Source: Amaricoccus solimangrovi
Lineage (GTDB): Bacteria > Pseudomonadota > Alphaproteobacteria > Rhodobacterales > Rhodobacteraceae
Length of the DNA stretch: 60,813 bases
Direction of reading: 5' to 3'
NCBI RefSeq assembly: GCF_006385685.1
Contig: NZ_VFRP01000025.1
Coordinates: forward strand, 1 to 60,813
The translations under genes and the position numbers were made by a program. The notes below the pieces were generated by a model. It saw nothing but the letters and a program-made list of their open reading frames with translations. It had not been told where the DNA came from and searched no databases. Shown here in pieces: positions 43,193-52,024 of the stretch; position 1 is the stretch's first letter, and the number at the start of each line of letters is the position of its first letter.

Positions 43193-43948
43193 TCAGCGGG
43201 ACCGGGAGGCCAACCTGCGCGCGCTTCCGGGCTCCGGATCCGGCGCGAACTTCCTGAGCACCGTCGAGAGAGAGTCCTCGTTGTCAGGCGATGCGTCGAG
43301 GTCGAGCATCGCTTCGAGGTCGTCGAGGTGGTGCGACATGGCCGCGTTGGCGGCGGCGCGGTCGCCGGAGCGGATCGCGGCGAGGATGGTTCGGTGATCG
43401 ACGGCGCCGCATTTGCGGCCGTCGTCGCGTTCGTAGAGAGAGGCCACCAGCGAGAGGCGCGCGAGAACGTTGCGCAGCATCTCCTCCATGACCGCGTTCC
43501 CGGCGGCGCGCGCGAGTTCGACATGGAAGTTGCCGGAGAGCCGTTGTTTCGCGCCATCGTCCGCGCCCGAGTGGATCGCTTCTTCCTCGAGCGTGAGCCG
43601 CGCGAGGCGCTCGAGATCCTCCGGCGTGGCCGAGGTCATCACCGCGGCGACCGTGGCCATCTCGAGCACGCGCCGGGTCTCGAGCAGCTGCTTCGCCTCC
43701 GCGCGGTCCGGCGAGGCGATGAAGGAGCCGTGGTTGCGGCGCAGCTCGACCAGATGCGCGCGCTCGAGGATCGCGATGGCGCCCCGCACCGCCGTGCGGC
43801 TGACCCCGAAGTGGCGCGCGATCACGTCCTCCATCAGCTTCGTGCCAGGGCGCAGCGCGCGCTCGGAGACGGCTTCCATCAGTGTCGCGCAGATCCTCTC
43901 GGACGCATCCTCGGCGGTTTGTTCGAAGCTAGTTCTGGGCGCGGCCAA
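43193..43948 (-). CDS. GntR-family (FCD) regulator facing the polar-amino-acid importer
   Basis: A 251-residue FCD-type regulator. The start proposed is TTG 43948, because AGGAGG lies seven bases upstream and the HTH domain begins soon after; the ATG codons upstream lack a ribosome-binding site. The HTH (about 20-75) has VIARHFGVSRTAVRGAIAIL. The effector domain has DDGAKQRLSGNFHVELARAA and DHRTILAAIRSGD. It is clearly paralogous to the regulator at 47240 (RRNHGSF, TRRVLE, NVLARLSLV blocks shared). Confidence 0.87.
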   Translation of the reverse strand: MAAPRTSFEQTAEDASERICATLMEAVSERALRPGTKLMEDVIARHFGVSRTAVRGAIAILERAHLVELRRNHGSFIASPDRAEAKQLLETRRVLEMATVAAVMTSATPEDLERLARLTLEEEAIHSGADDGAKQRLSGNFHVELARAAGNAVMEEMLRNVLARLSLVASLYERDDGRKCGAVDHRTILAAIRSGDRAAANAAMSHHLDDLEAMLDLDASPDNEDSLSTVLRKFAPDPEPGSARRLASRSR

Positions 43949-44118
43949 GTGAGGTCCTCCTGATATCGAATAGTGTTTTCGCATGCGTACCATGATTCGG
44001 CGAGATCGCCATTGCCGGGTACATCGAATGCCCAAGTTCTGGCCAGCGGTGGCCAATGGATGAGCGATCGTTCATGGTGGCGGCATCTTTGATGGAAATG
44101 TACGAACAGGAATCACTA

Positions 44119-44140
44119 AAAGTTTGCGAATGAATTTTCG
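44119..44140. promoter_or_regulatory. Candidate GntR operator before the polar-amino-acid binding-protein gene
   Basis: The sequence aaagtttgcgaatgaatttt plus CG holds AAAGTTT, CGAAT and TTTCG in order. The same three blocks, with one base less between the first two, occur at 48096-48116 before the importer controlled by the paralogous regulator. Both lie upstream of binding-protein-importer genes facing the two GntR genes. Confidence 0.4.
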
Positions 44141-44218
44141 AAAATGCCATCATCAAGCTGTAAGGCGCGGAGCTCGACCTCCCGAATGCCGCGCACGGAA
44201 GGCATGGAAAGGGATAGC

Positions 44219-45148
44219 ATGAACGGCATCCGGAAATACCTCGGCTCGGCGCTCGTCGGAGCGACGGCCGCGCTGATCGGAGCCACGGCCTTTGCCCAGG
44301 GCTCGGCGGAAGTGATGAAGCCGAGCGCCGAGATCGCGGCGCTGCCCGGCGTCGCGCTCAACGAGACGCTGGCAGCCACGCTTCCCGACTCGGTCAAGTC
44401 GGCCGGCGTGCTCAAGGTCGCGACCGACCTCACCCCGCCGATCAGCTTTCATGGCGAGAGCGGCGGGCTCGTCGGCATCGACGCCGATCTCGCCGCGGCG
44501 CTCGGCGTGATCCTCGGCGTCGAGGTTCGCATGACCGACGTGGGCGCGGGGGCGGCGATCGTGCCCTCGATCATGTCGAGGCGGTTCGACGTCTCGATCT
44601 CCGGCATCAACGACGATCCGGAGCTCGAGAAGCAGGTCGATGTGATCGACTACATGTACGACGCGACAACGATCATGACGATCCAGGGCAACCCGCTCGG
44701 CATCGCCGCGATGGCGGATCTCTGCGGCAGGAAGGTCGCCGTGCCGGTCGGCACGTTCCAGAACCGTCTGGTTACCGCCGCCTCGGAGAAATGCGAGACG
44801 CCGATGGAGATCATGTCGCTTCCGAAGATGCCGGACGTGCTGCAGGCGGTCCGGACCGGCCGGGCGGATGCGACGGTCAACGGCTATGCGACCAGCGTCT
44901 ACACCACCGCGAACCAAGTCGGGAACGGCAAGGGGCTCGAGGCGCTGCCGGATATCCGGCTCGCCGTCGGCTATCTCGGGATGCTGACCGCGAAGGACAA
45001 CGCGGAACTGCGCGACACGCTCGTCGCGGCGCTCCAGCAGATGGTCGACGCCGGCGGCTACAAGGCGATCATGGAAAAATGGGGCCTCGGCCCGCTCGCG
45101 GTCGAGACCGTGAAGGTCAACGACGCCGCCAGCATGCCCGTGGAGTGA
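44219..45148 (+). CDS. Family 3 (polar amino acid type) substrate-binding protein
   Basis: A 309-residue periplasmic binding protein with a signal peptide (MNGIRKYLGSALVGATAALI, cleavage near AFAQ). Family 3 blocks are GVLKVATDLTPPISFHGESG, GIDADLAAALGVILG, RFDVSISGINDDPE, KVAVPVGTFQN and GRADATVNGYATS. Two cysteines (ADLCGRKV, SEKCETP) could form a disulfide. ATG 44219 follows GGAAAGGG. The permease gene begins 5 bp after the stop, but no ATPase gene follows. Confidence 0.9.
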   Translation: MNGIRKYLGSALVGATAALIGATAFAQGSAEVMKPSAEIAALPGVALNETLAATLPDSVKSAGVLKVATDLTPPISFHGESGGLVGIDADLAAALGVILGVEVRMTDVGAGAAIVPSIMSRRFDVSISGINDDPELEKQVDVIDYMYDATTIMTIQGNPLGIAAMADLCGRKVAVPVGTFQNRLVTAASEKCETPMEIMSLPKMPDVLQAVRTGRADATVNGYATSVYTTANQVGNGKGLEALPDIRLAVGYLGMLTAKDNAELRDTLVAALQQMVDAGGYKAIMEKWGLGPLAVETVKVNDAASMPVE

Positions 45149-45153
45149 GCGGG

Positions 45154-45993
45154 ATGGCCGCCACCGAATCCTCGACCAGTCAGCATCTCATGCCGCCCGT
45201 CGCGACCAGGATCCGGTGGGGGCAGGTCGTTACGGGCAGCGTCGCGATCTTCGTCGTCCTGTGGATCGGCTGGTTCCTCAGCCAGAGCCCGAACGTGCTC
45301 TGGGGCGAGATCCCCGCCTATCTCGTCGATCCGCGCATCCTGGGCGGCATCGTCCTGACGCTGGAGCTGACGGTCGGCGCGATGATCTTCGGCATCGCCG
45401 CCGGCGGCGCGCTCGCGGCGATGGCGACGAGCCACAACATCGTCTTGAAGGCGATCGCCGCCGCCTTCGTCTGGTGGTTCCGGGGCGTGCCGCTGCTGGT
45501 GCAGGTGTTCTTCTGGTACAACATCGCGCTCTTCGTTCCGATGATCGGCTCCGGCGACTACGCGATCTCGGTCAACGACCTCGTGACGCCCGCGGTGGCT
45601 GGCTTCCTGGCGCTTGGGCTCCACGAGGCGGCGAACATGGCGGAGATCATCCGGGCGGGCCTGCGCGCGGTCCCACAGGGCCAGCGCGAGGCGGCGGCGG
45701 CGCTTGGCCTGAGCCCCCTGAAGACGCTCTGGACCGTGGTGATGCCGCAGGCGATCCGCATCGTCATCCCGCCGACCGGCAACCAGGCGATCGGCCTGCT
45801 GAAGGCGAGCGCCATCGTCTCGGTCATCGGCATGAAGGACCTCTTGACCATGGCGCAGCAGATCTACGCGGCGAACTTCATGGTCATCGAACTCTTGTTC
45901 GTCGCCTCGATCTGGTACCTCGCGCTGACCACGGTCGCGTCGATCGGCCAGCACTATCTCGAAAAGCATCTTGCCGCCAAGGACCGCCGCTGA
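45154..45993 (+). CDS. Polar amino acid-type ABC permease (HisM/GlnP-like)
   Basis: A 279-residue permease started at ATG 45154. It has a first helix GSVAIFVVLWIGWFL, then VLTLELTVGAMIFGIAAGGA, WWFRGVPLLVQVFFWYN and the EAA loop QREAAAALGLSPLKTLWTVV-type sequence (residues about 185-205), with a long periplasmic insert around 130-150. Transporters of this type normally have an ATPase encoded next to the permease; none is present here, so it must borrow one from elsewhere. Confidence 0.9.
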   Translation: MAATESSTSQHLMPPVATRIRWGQVVTGSVAIFVVLWIGWFLSQSPNVLWGEIPAYLVDPRILGGIVLTLELTVGAMIFGIAAGGALAAMATSHNIVLKAIAAAFVWWFRGVPLLVQVFFWYNIALFVPMIGSGDYAISVNDLVTPAVAGFLALGLHEAANMAEIIRAGLRAVPQGQREAAAALGLSPLKTLWTVVMPQAIRIVIPPTGNQAIGLLKASAIVSVIGMKDLLTMAQQIYAANFMVIELLFVASIWYLALTTVASIGQHYLEKHLAAKDRR

Positions 45994-46033
45994 GGCGGTC
46001 CACAGGCCGGCAACCAACTGGGAGTCCTGAGAC

Positions 46034-47164
46034 ATGAAGCTTGGAATCGACGCGCAGAAGCTGCCCGAGTTCCGCAAGCGCGGGCCCATGGCGAGCCTCG
46101 ATCTGGTCCGGGACCTCGGGCTCGGCGGGATCTTCTTTCCCACCGCGCTCGACATGAGCCCGACCCTCGACGCGGGCTTTCTGCGCGAACTCCGGGCCAA
46201 AGCCGATGACCTCGGGCTCTATCTCGAAAGCGGGCTCGGCAAGATCAATCCCTACTGCAGCGCCGAGGCGCCGGAACTGCGCGCGGCGGGCGGCGGGGAC
46301 ATCATCGCGGGGCTCATCCGCATGATGGAGGCGAGCGTCGCGATCGGCTGCGCGGAACTCTGGGTCTCGCCCGGCAACTTCAAGGCCGCCTATCGCGGCC
46401 GGCTCGCCGTCGACCGGTTCCGCACCGACGTGACCTGGGACGAGCAGCTTCTGGCGATCGAGAAGGTCCTGAAAAAGCTCGCGCCGGCGGCGCGCGCGAA
46501 CGGCGTTCACATGAACGTCGAGACCCACGACGAGATCACCTCCTTCGAGATCCTGCGGCTGATCGAGGCGGTCGGGGAGGATTGCGTCGGCGCGGTCTTC
46601 GACACCGCGAACATGGTCCAGCGGGGCGAGCATCCGGTCTGGGCGGCGAAGCGGCTCGCGCCGCATATCCGTCAGACCCATGTCAAGGACGCGCTCGTCG
46701 CCCGCGCGCCCGGCGGCCTCGATTTCCAGCCCCGGACCGTCGGCACCGGCGTGGTCGATTTCACCGCGATCCTGCCGATTCTCGCGGGAGTGAATCCGGA
46801 TCTGACGCTGTCGCTCGAGATCGCGCAGTCGACGGCGGACAACCGGCGCCAGGCGAACCCCCGCCAGTGCATCGAGATCGACGATCCGGTCTGGCGGGCC
46901 GGGCACCCGGACCTGACGCCGGAGGAGCTGGATGCCTATTTCGCCATGGTCGACGCCATCGAGGCGCGTATCGCCGCGGGCGAGGTAGAGAGCTGGGAAA
47001 GCTACGAGACGAGCCGCTACGGCTATCCGACCTACGAGCATCAGTCCTACGGCTTCGGCGAGGCGGTCGCGCTCATTCGCGACTCCGCGCGCCATATCGA
47101 GGAGGTCTGCGCGGAGCGGGGGCTTCCGCTCACGCGCCAGCGGCAGCCCGAGAAAATGGCCTAG
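46034..47164 (+). CDS. Sugar phosphate isomerase/epimerase-like TIM-barrel protein (AP endonuclease 2 fold)
   Basis: A 376-residue protein of the xylose-isomerase-like barrel family. The metal-ligand pattern is visible: Glu in NVETHDE, Asp in VFDTANM, His in IRQTHVKDAL and Glu in LSLEIAQ. It is longer than usual, with a C-terminal extension rich in Tyr and Glu (VESWESYETSRYGYP). It is the last gene of the three-gene unit behind the polar-amino-acid transporter. Relatives isomerise or epimerise sugars and 3-keto derivatives, and the substrate here is unknown. Confidence 0.85.
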   Translation: MKLGIDAQKLPEFRKRGPMASLDLVRDLGLGGIFFPTALDMSPTLDAGFLRELRAKADDLGLYLESGLGKINPYCSAEAPELRAAGGGDIIAGLIRMMEASVAIGCAELWVSPGNFKAAYRGRLAVDRFRTDVTWDEQLLAIEKVLKKLAPAARANGVHMNVETHDEITSFEILRLIEAVGEDCVGAVFDTANMVQRGEHPVWAAKRLAPHIRQTHVKDALVARAPGGLDFQPRTVGTGVVDFTAILPILAGVNPDLTLSLEIAQSTADNRRQANPRQCIEIDDPVWRAGHPDLTPEELDAYFAMVDAIEARIAAGEVESWESYETSRYGYPTYEHQSYGFGEAVALIRDSARHIEEVCAERGLPLTRQRQPEKMA

Positions 47165-47201
47165 CCGGGGTTCACCACCCAAAACGGTCTTCGCAGAACC
47201 G

Positions 47202-47240
47202 GGCCGGCGCCTTCCGCGAAACGGAAGGCGCCGGCCTTTT
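47202..47240. terminator. Strong rho-independent terminator between convergent genes
   Basis: A perfect 15-bp inverted repeat (GGCCGGCGCCTTCCG at 47202-47216 and its complement at 47222-47236) with loop CGAAA is followed by TTTT on the plus strand. It ends the TIM-barrel transcript and sits directly at the stop of the convergent GntR gene. Confidence 0.9.
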
Positions 47241-47962
47241 CAGCTGACCTTGGCCGACATCCGCTCGAGGATCGCGAGGAGGCCGCCCTCCTCCGTGGAG
47301 GCCGCCCGGAAGACGATGCCGGCCTCCATGTCATCGAGATGCACCGCCATCGCGCGGCGCGCGCCCGCGAGGTCGCCACGCTCCAGATGCGACAGGATCG
47401 CCTCGTGGTGCGCCGTGCCGCAGGAGCAGGCCGTGGCGCGCTCGTAGAGCGCGTTGACGAGCGACAAGCGCGCGAGAATGTTCTCGAGCATGCGGTTCAG
47501 CACCGTGTTTCCGGTGAACTCGGCCAGCAGATAATGAAAATCCCCGGCGATCCGCTTCTTCGCGGCGCGGTCATGGCCGGCGTGCACCTGGTTCTCGTGG
47601 GCGATCGTCCGCGCGAGCTGGCTGACCTGCTTCGGTCCGAGCTTGCCCTTCAGCGCGTCCATCACCGCGATCTCGAGCACCCGCCGCGTCGCGAGCAGGT
47701 TGCGCGCCTCCGCCTCGCCCGGCGTCGCCACGAAGGAGCCGTGGTTGCGACGACGCTCGGCCAGGCTCTGCTGCGCCAGCATCGAGAGCGCCCCGCGAAC
47801 CACCGTGCGCGACGTCCGGAAGTGACGGGCGATGGTCTCCTCGACGAGCTTGTCGCCCGGCTTCAGTTCGCCCTCGAAGATGGCCGCGCGCAATGTCGCG
47901 CAAATATCTTCGCAAATGTCGTCACTGTGAATCGGGGCTTCTTTCATCGCGAATCGCGCCAT
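47240..47962 (-). CDS. GntR-family (FCD) regulator facing the PotABCD-like importer
   Basis: A protein of about 240 residues. The start is uncertain: ATG 47962 gives MARFAMKEAP, while 47947 and 47974 are alternatives and none has a strong ribosome-binding site. The HTH (about 15-75) has ETIARHFRTSRTVVRGALSM. The FCD domain has HDRAAKKRIAGDFHYLLAEF and GTAHHEAILSHLERGD. It is paralogous to the GntR at 43193, suggesting duplication together with the importer-facing arrangement. Confidence 0.88.
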   Translation of the reverse strand: MARFAMKEAPIHSDDICEDICATLRAAIFEGELKPGDKLVEETIARHFRTSRTVVRGALSMLAQQSLAERRRNHGSFVATPGEAEARNLLATRRVLEIAVMDALKGKLGPKQVSQLARTIAHENQVHAGHDRAAKKRIAGDFHYLLAEFTGNTVLNRMLENILARLSLVNALYERATACSCGTAHHEAILSHLERGDLAGARRAMAVHLDDMEAGIVFRAASTEEGGLLAILERMSAKVS

Positions 47963-48095
47963 ATCTGGAATCATCCACTTGCGCAGATGTACCTTGGCGA
48001 CGCCTTTCGCCGCAAGCCGAAGCCGCGCTCGCTGCCGCAGGTTTCGACAAGTATGGACAGACTCTGCACAGGATATGATCATCCTTTATGCGGAT

Positions 48096-48116
48096 AAAGT
48101 TTCGAATATCATTTCG
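48096..48116. promoter_or_regulatory. Candidate GntR operator before the PotABCD-like operon
   Basis: AAAGTTT, CGAAT and TTTCG occur in this order within aaagtttcgaatatcatttc plus G, matching the site at 44119. Further TTCGCAT and TTTGCGAT half-sites follow up to 48130. The position, between the divergent regulator and ATPase genes, suits an operator. Confidence 0.4.
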
Positions 48117-48193
48117 CATTGATTTGCGATCAGAAGGCCGTCAAGCCTCGACTCAACCGAGGACGATGGAATGGCGAGGACAGGACAGCGGAT

Positions 48194-49255
48194 ATGACCG
48201 AGACGGGACTTTGGATCAGCGACGTCAATCACAGCTACGAGGGCAAACAGGTCCTCCACGGCGTGAACTTCAACGTTCCGGCGGGCAAGGTCGTCGCGCT
48301 GCTGGGGCCGAGCGGTTGCGGCAAGTCCACGATCCTGCGCGCGATCGCCGGCCTGATCGTGCCGGACCAGGGCCGCATCACCCTCGACGGGCGCGACCTC
48401 ACCCGCGTCGCCGTGCGTGACCGCAAGCTCGGCATGGTGTTCCAGAACTTCGCGCTCTTCTCGCACATGACCGTGGCCGAGAACATCGCCTACGGCCTCG
48501 CCGGGCTCCCGAAGGCGGAGCGGGTGGCGCGGGTCGAGCGGCTGCTCGATCTCGTGCGGCTCCGGCCCTTCGCGGCCCGCTTCCCGCCCCGGCTCTCGGG
48601 CGGGCAGCAGCAGCGCGTCGCGGTGGCGCGGGCGCTGGCGACCGACCCGGCCGCGCTCCTGATGGACGAACCCTTCGGCGCGCTCGACCGCGCGCTCCGT
48701 TCGGAGCTGCAGGCCGAGCTCGTGCGGATGCAGGAGGACGTCGGGATCACCACCGTCATGGTCACCCATGACCAGGAGGAGGCGCAGGCCGTGGCCGAGC
48801 AGCTCGTCGTGATGAACGAGGGGCGCGTCGAACAGGTCGGCTCCCCCGAGGAGATCTACGACAATCCCGCGAGCCTTTTCGTCAATGGATTCATCGGCCA
48901 TGCCAACCGGATCCCGGCGACCGTGACCGGTCCCTCCCGGCTCAAGGCGCGCGACGAGACCGAGCTGGGGTTCAACCGCGCGCTGAACTTCCGGCCGGGG
49001 AGCGAGATCGTCGTCACCTGCCGCCCCGAGGACCTGGCGCTCTCCACCCGGCCGGAGCAGGGCGCCTTCGCAGCGCGCTTCGACCGCGCGGTGATGATGG
49101 GACCGCTCCTGAACATCGAGGCGACCCTGCCCGAGGGCAGCCAGTTCAAGGCGCAGGTGCCGCGCGACGGCACAGCGCGCCCGGACCGGGGCCAGACCAT
49201 CTGGCTCCGACCCAACCCCGCCCGCCTGCAAGTCTTTCCCGCACCCCAAGCCTGA
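48194..49255 (+). CDS. PotA/FbpC-type ABC ATPase
   Basis: A 353-residue nucleotide-binding subunit with a C-terminal TOBE domain (about 270-350). Walker A is GPSGCGKST, Q-loop FQNFALFSHMTVAENI, signature LSGGQQQRVAVARAL, Walker B ALLMDEPFGALD and switch MVTHDQEEAQ. ATG 48194 is used; the open frame upstream has no support. It is first in an operon of binding protein, two permeases, M24 protein and cyclodeaminase homologue. Confidence 0.93.
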   Translation: MTETGLWISDVNHSYEGKQVLHGVNFNVPAGKVVALLGPSGCGKSTILRAIAGLIVPDQGRITLDGRDLTRVAVRDRKLGMVFQNFALFSHMTVAENIAYGLAGLPKAERVARVERLLDLVRLRPFAARFPPRLSGGQQQRVAVARALATDPAALLMDEPFGALDRALRSELQAELVRMQEDVGITTVMVTHDQEEAQAVAEQLVVMNEGRVEQVGSPEEIYDNPASLFVNGFIGHANRIPATVTGPSRLKARDETELGFNRALNFRPGSEIVVTCRPEDLALSTRPEQGAFAARFDRAVMMGPLLNIEATLPEGSQFKAQVPRDGTARPDRGQTIWLRPNPARLQVFPAPQA

Positions 49256-49266
49256 TTGGAACCGAG

Positions 49267-50307
49267 ATGACCTTCAACCTCTCCCGCCGCGCCTTCACCC
49301 TCACCGCGCTCTCGGCGCTCGCCGCCCCGGCGCTGATCAGCCCGACCAAGGCGCTCGCCCAGTCCGGCCGGGTCGTCGCCGCGACCTTCCCCGGCACCTG
49401 GGAAGACGCATACCGGACGATCCTGACCCCTATGGTCAAGGAAGCCGGCTACGACCTCACGATCGCGCCCGCGCTCGCCCAGGACCAGATCGCCAAGCTG
49501 ATGGCGAGCCCGGGCCAGCCGCCCTATGACGCGCTGCTCGTCTCGCCGGGCCAGTCGGCGATCCTGATCGAGGCCGGGCTGATCGAGAAGATCGACCCGA
49601 CCAAGCTCAAGAACTGGGACAAGCTCGCCCCGATGGCCCAGAATGAATGGGGTCCCTACGTCACCGTCGAGGTCAACGGCATCGCTTACAACCCCGAAGT
49701 CGTCGAGAAGCCCTCGGGCTACAAGGCGCTCTTCGAGGATCCGCAATACGCGGGTCAGGTCGCGCAGATCGGCTTTGGCTCCAACACCGCGACGATGGCC
49801 TGGACGGAGATCAACAAGCTCTACGGCGGCACCTACGACAACATGCAGCCGGTTTTCGACCTCATCAAGGACCACCTCAAGGACCTGATCATCGCGACCT
49901 CCGGTTCGAACCAGATGACGATGTACCAGCAGGGCGAAGTAGCCGTCTTCATGGCTTCGACCGGCAACGTCGCGAAGCTCAAGGAGCTCGGGATGCCGGC
50001 CGAATTCGCCCACCCGGAAAGCGGCTCCCCGGCGGTCCCGGTCTCGATCCATCTCGTCAAGGGCGCGAGCGATCCGGACGCGGTCTACGCCTACATGGAC
50101 GCGGCGATCTCCGCGGCGGCGCAGACCCAGCTCGGTGAGGCGCCGACCGCGATGATCCCGACCAACACCGAGGTGCCGTTCTCCTCCGTCGTCGCGGAAT
50201 ACGTGACGCCCGAGCAGCTGGCGGCGGCGGTCTATCCGGACTGGGCGGCGATCAACAAGCACCGCGCCGAATGGACCGAGACCTTCGACCGCATCGTCTC
50301 CCAGTAA
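49267..50307 (+). CDS. PotD/Fbp-type extracellular solute-binding protein
   Basis: A 346-residue family 1 binding protein with a signal containing SRRAFTLTALSALAAPALIS (possible Tat) and cleavage near KALAQ. The mature part has VVAATFPGTWEDAYRTILTP, PPYDALLVSPGQSAILIEAG, GPYVTVEVNGIAYNPE and ASDPDAVYAYMDAAIS, as in spermidine/putrescine and Fe(III)-type binding proteins. The cluster enzymes suggest a cationic or guanidino-type amine as ligand (inference). Confidence 0.9.
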   Translation: MTFNLSRRAFTLTALSALAAPALISPTKALAQSGRVVAATFPGTWEDAYRTILTPMVKEAGYDLTIAPALAQDQIAKLMASPGQPPYDALLVSPGQSAILIEAGLIEKIDPTKLKNWDKLAPMAQNEWGPYVTVEVNGIAYNPEVVEKPSGYKALFEDPQYAGQVAQIGFGSNTATMAWTEINKLYGGTYDNMQPVFDLIKDHLKDLIIATSGSNQMTMYQQGEVAVFMASTGNVAKLKELGMPAEFAHPESGSPAVPVSIHLVKGASDPDAVYAYMDAAISAAAQTQLGEAPTAMIPTNTEVPFSSVVAEYVTPEQLAAAVYPDWAAINKHRAEWTETFDRIVSQ

Positions 50308-50330
50308 GCCGGAGAGGGAGGACAGCACCG

Positions 50331-51161
50331 ATGATCCGCAAAGACACACTCCTGGCCTGGCCCATGATCGCCTTCATGGTGCTGTTCTTCCTCGCGCCGC
50401 TCCTGCTCCTCCTCGGCATCAGCCTGAGGGGAGCGGAGGGCGGCTGGGGGATCGGGAACTTCGTCGCCTTCCTCGACGACCCCTTCGAGCGCGGCGTGCT
50501 GGTCCGCACGCTGCTGCTCGGGGCCAAGGTGACGGGGCTCGTGAGCCTGCTCGCGCTGCCGCTCGTCATGCTCTACTGGCACGCGGGGCCGAGGCTGCGC
50601 GGCGTGATCCTCGTCTGCGCGCTCCTGCCGATGCTGACGGCGAACGTGGTGCGCACCTTCGCCTGGGTGGTGATCCTCGGCCGCAACGGCCCGATCAGCC
50701 AGACGATGCTCGCGCTCGGCCTCGTCGACCGGCCGTTCTCGCTGCTCTACACCGAGATGGGGCTCATCATGGCGCTGGCGCAGATCGAGCTTCCGCTCCT
50801 GCTCCTGCCGGTCTTCTCGGTCCTGAACCGCGCCGACCGCGCCACTCTCGACGCCGCCGAGGTGCTCGGCGCCGGTCGCTGGCGCGCCTGGTTCAGCGCG
50901 ATCTTCCCGCAGATCATCCCCGCGGTCCTCGCCGGATGGGTGCTGGTCTTCGCCTCCGCCACCACCTCCTACGTGACGCAGAGCGTCATCGGCGGCGCGC
51001 GGCTCATCTACCTGCCGCGGTTCGTCTATCGCGAGGTCGGCGTGCTCTTCCAGTGGCCCTCCGCCGCCGCGATCTCGATCCTTCTGCTGATCTCCACCGG
51101 TATCATCATGCTCGGGCTCACCATGCTCGCCAGACACGAAAGGCTCCGCGCCCATGGCTGA
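50331..51161 (+). CDS. PotB-type ABC permease
   Basis: A 276-residue permease with six predicted helices. The first helix is WPMIAFMVLFFLAPLLLLLG and the EAA loop is DAAEVLGAGRWRAWFSAIFP (residues about 175-195). GGAGAGGGAGGA precedes ATG 50331. It overlaps the next permease by 8 bp. Confidence 0.92.
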   Translation: MIRKDTLLAWPMIAFMVLFFLAPLLLLLGISLRGAEGGWGIGNFVAFLDDPFERGVLVRTLLLGAKVTGLVSLLALPLVMLYWHAGPRLRGVILVCALLPMLTANVVRTFAWVVILGRNGPISQTMLALGLVDRPFSLLYTEMGLIMALAQIELPLLLLPVFSVLNRADRATLDAAEVLGAGRWRAWFSAIFPQIIPAVLAGWVLVFASATTSYVTQSVIGGARLIYLPRFVYREVGVLFQWPSAAAISILLLISTGIIMLGLTMLARHERLRAHG

Positions 51162-51993
51162 CACCGCTCTCATCCCCGCCGAGCGCGCCCGCCCTGACCT
51201 CGGCGCCATCCTCTACTGGGGTTTCGTCTGGGGCGCCGGGATCCTCGTCCTCATCTACCTGATCGGCCCGATCCTGCTCGCGCTGCTCATGTCCTTCAAC
51301 TCTGGCACCACGCTCGCCTTCCCGCCGAAGGGCCTGTCGCTGCGCTGGTACGCGGCGCTGCTCGATCCCGTCCAGTCCGAGCCGATCCACACGGCGGCGA
51401 AGAACTCCTTCGAGATCGCGCTCTGCGTCGTGGTCATGGTGACGCTGATCACCGCCCCCGCCGCCTGGGCGCTCGCCCGAGCCCCGCGCAAGATGGTGAA
51501 CGCGGTCGAGCCGATCCTGCTCGCGCCCTTGGTGCTCCCGAGCCTCGTCTACGCGCTCGCGGCGCTCCTCGCGCTCAGCCTGCTCGGTCTCGGGCCGTCG
51601 TTCATCGCAGTCCTGATCGGACACAGCGCCGTCTTCGCCCCGCTCATGTTCCGTACCGTGCTCGGCCTCGCCCAGCGGATGAACCCCGCGCTCGAGGAAG
51701 CCTCGGCGACGCTCGGCGCCTCCCGCGCGCGGACCTTCCTGCGCGTCAGCCTGCCCGGGATCGCCCCCGGCATCCTCGCCGGCGCCTTCTTCGTCTTCAT
51801 GCAGTCGCTCGACAATGTCTCGGTGACCCTCTTCCTCGGCGAGCCTGGACGCACGATGCTGCCGCTCCGTCTCTTCGCGATGCTCGAGGAAAGTCTCGAC
51901 GGACGTGTGGCGGCGGTCTCGGGCCTGCTGATCCTCGCCGCGGCGCTGCTCATGTTCACGCTGCGACGCTTCACCGGCCGCGCCGCGCGCTGA
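51154..51993 (+). CDS. PotC-type ABC permease
   Basis: A 279-residue permease with a first helix in residues about 20-48, the periplasmic segment SGTTLAFPPKGLSLRWYAAL typical of PotC-like subunits, and the EAA loop EEASATLGASRARTFLRVSL. It completes the importer with the upstream ATPase, binding protein and permease. Confidence 0.92.
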   Translation: MADTALIPAERARPDLGAILYWGFVWGAGILVLIYLIGPILLALLMSFNSGTTLAFPPKGLSLRWYAALLDPVQSEPIHTAAKNSFEIALCVVVMVTLITAPAAWALARAPRKMVNAVEPILLAPLVLPSLVYALAALLALSLLGLGPSFIAVLIGHSAVFAPLMFRTVLGLAQRMNPALEEASATLGASRARTFLRVSLPGIAPGILAGAFFVFMQSLDNVSVTLFLGEPGRTMLPLRLFAMLEESLDGRVAAVSGLLILAAALLMFTLRRFTGRAAR

Positions 51994-52024
51994 ACCTCGA
52001 ACCAACAAGAAAAAGGATGCTCCG

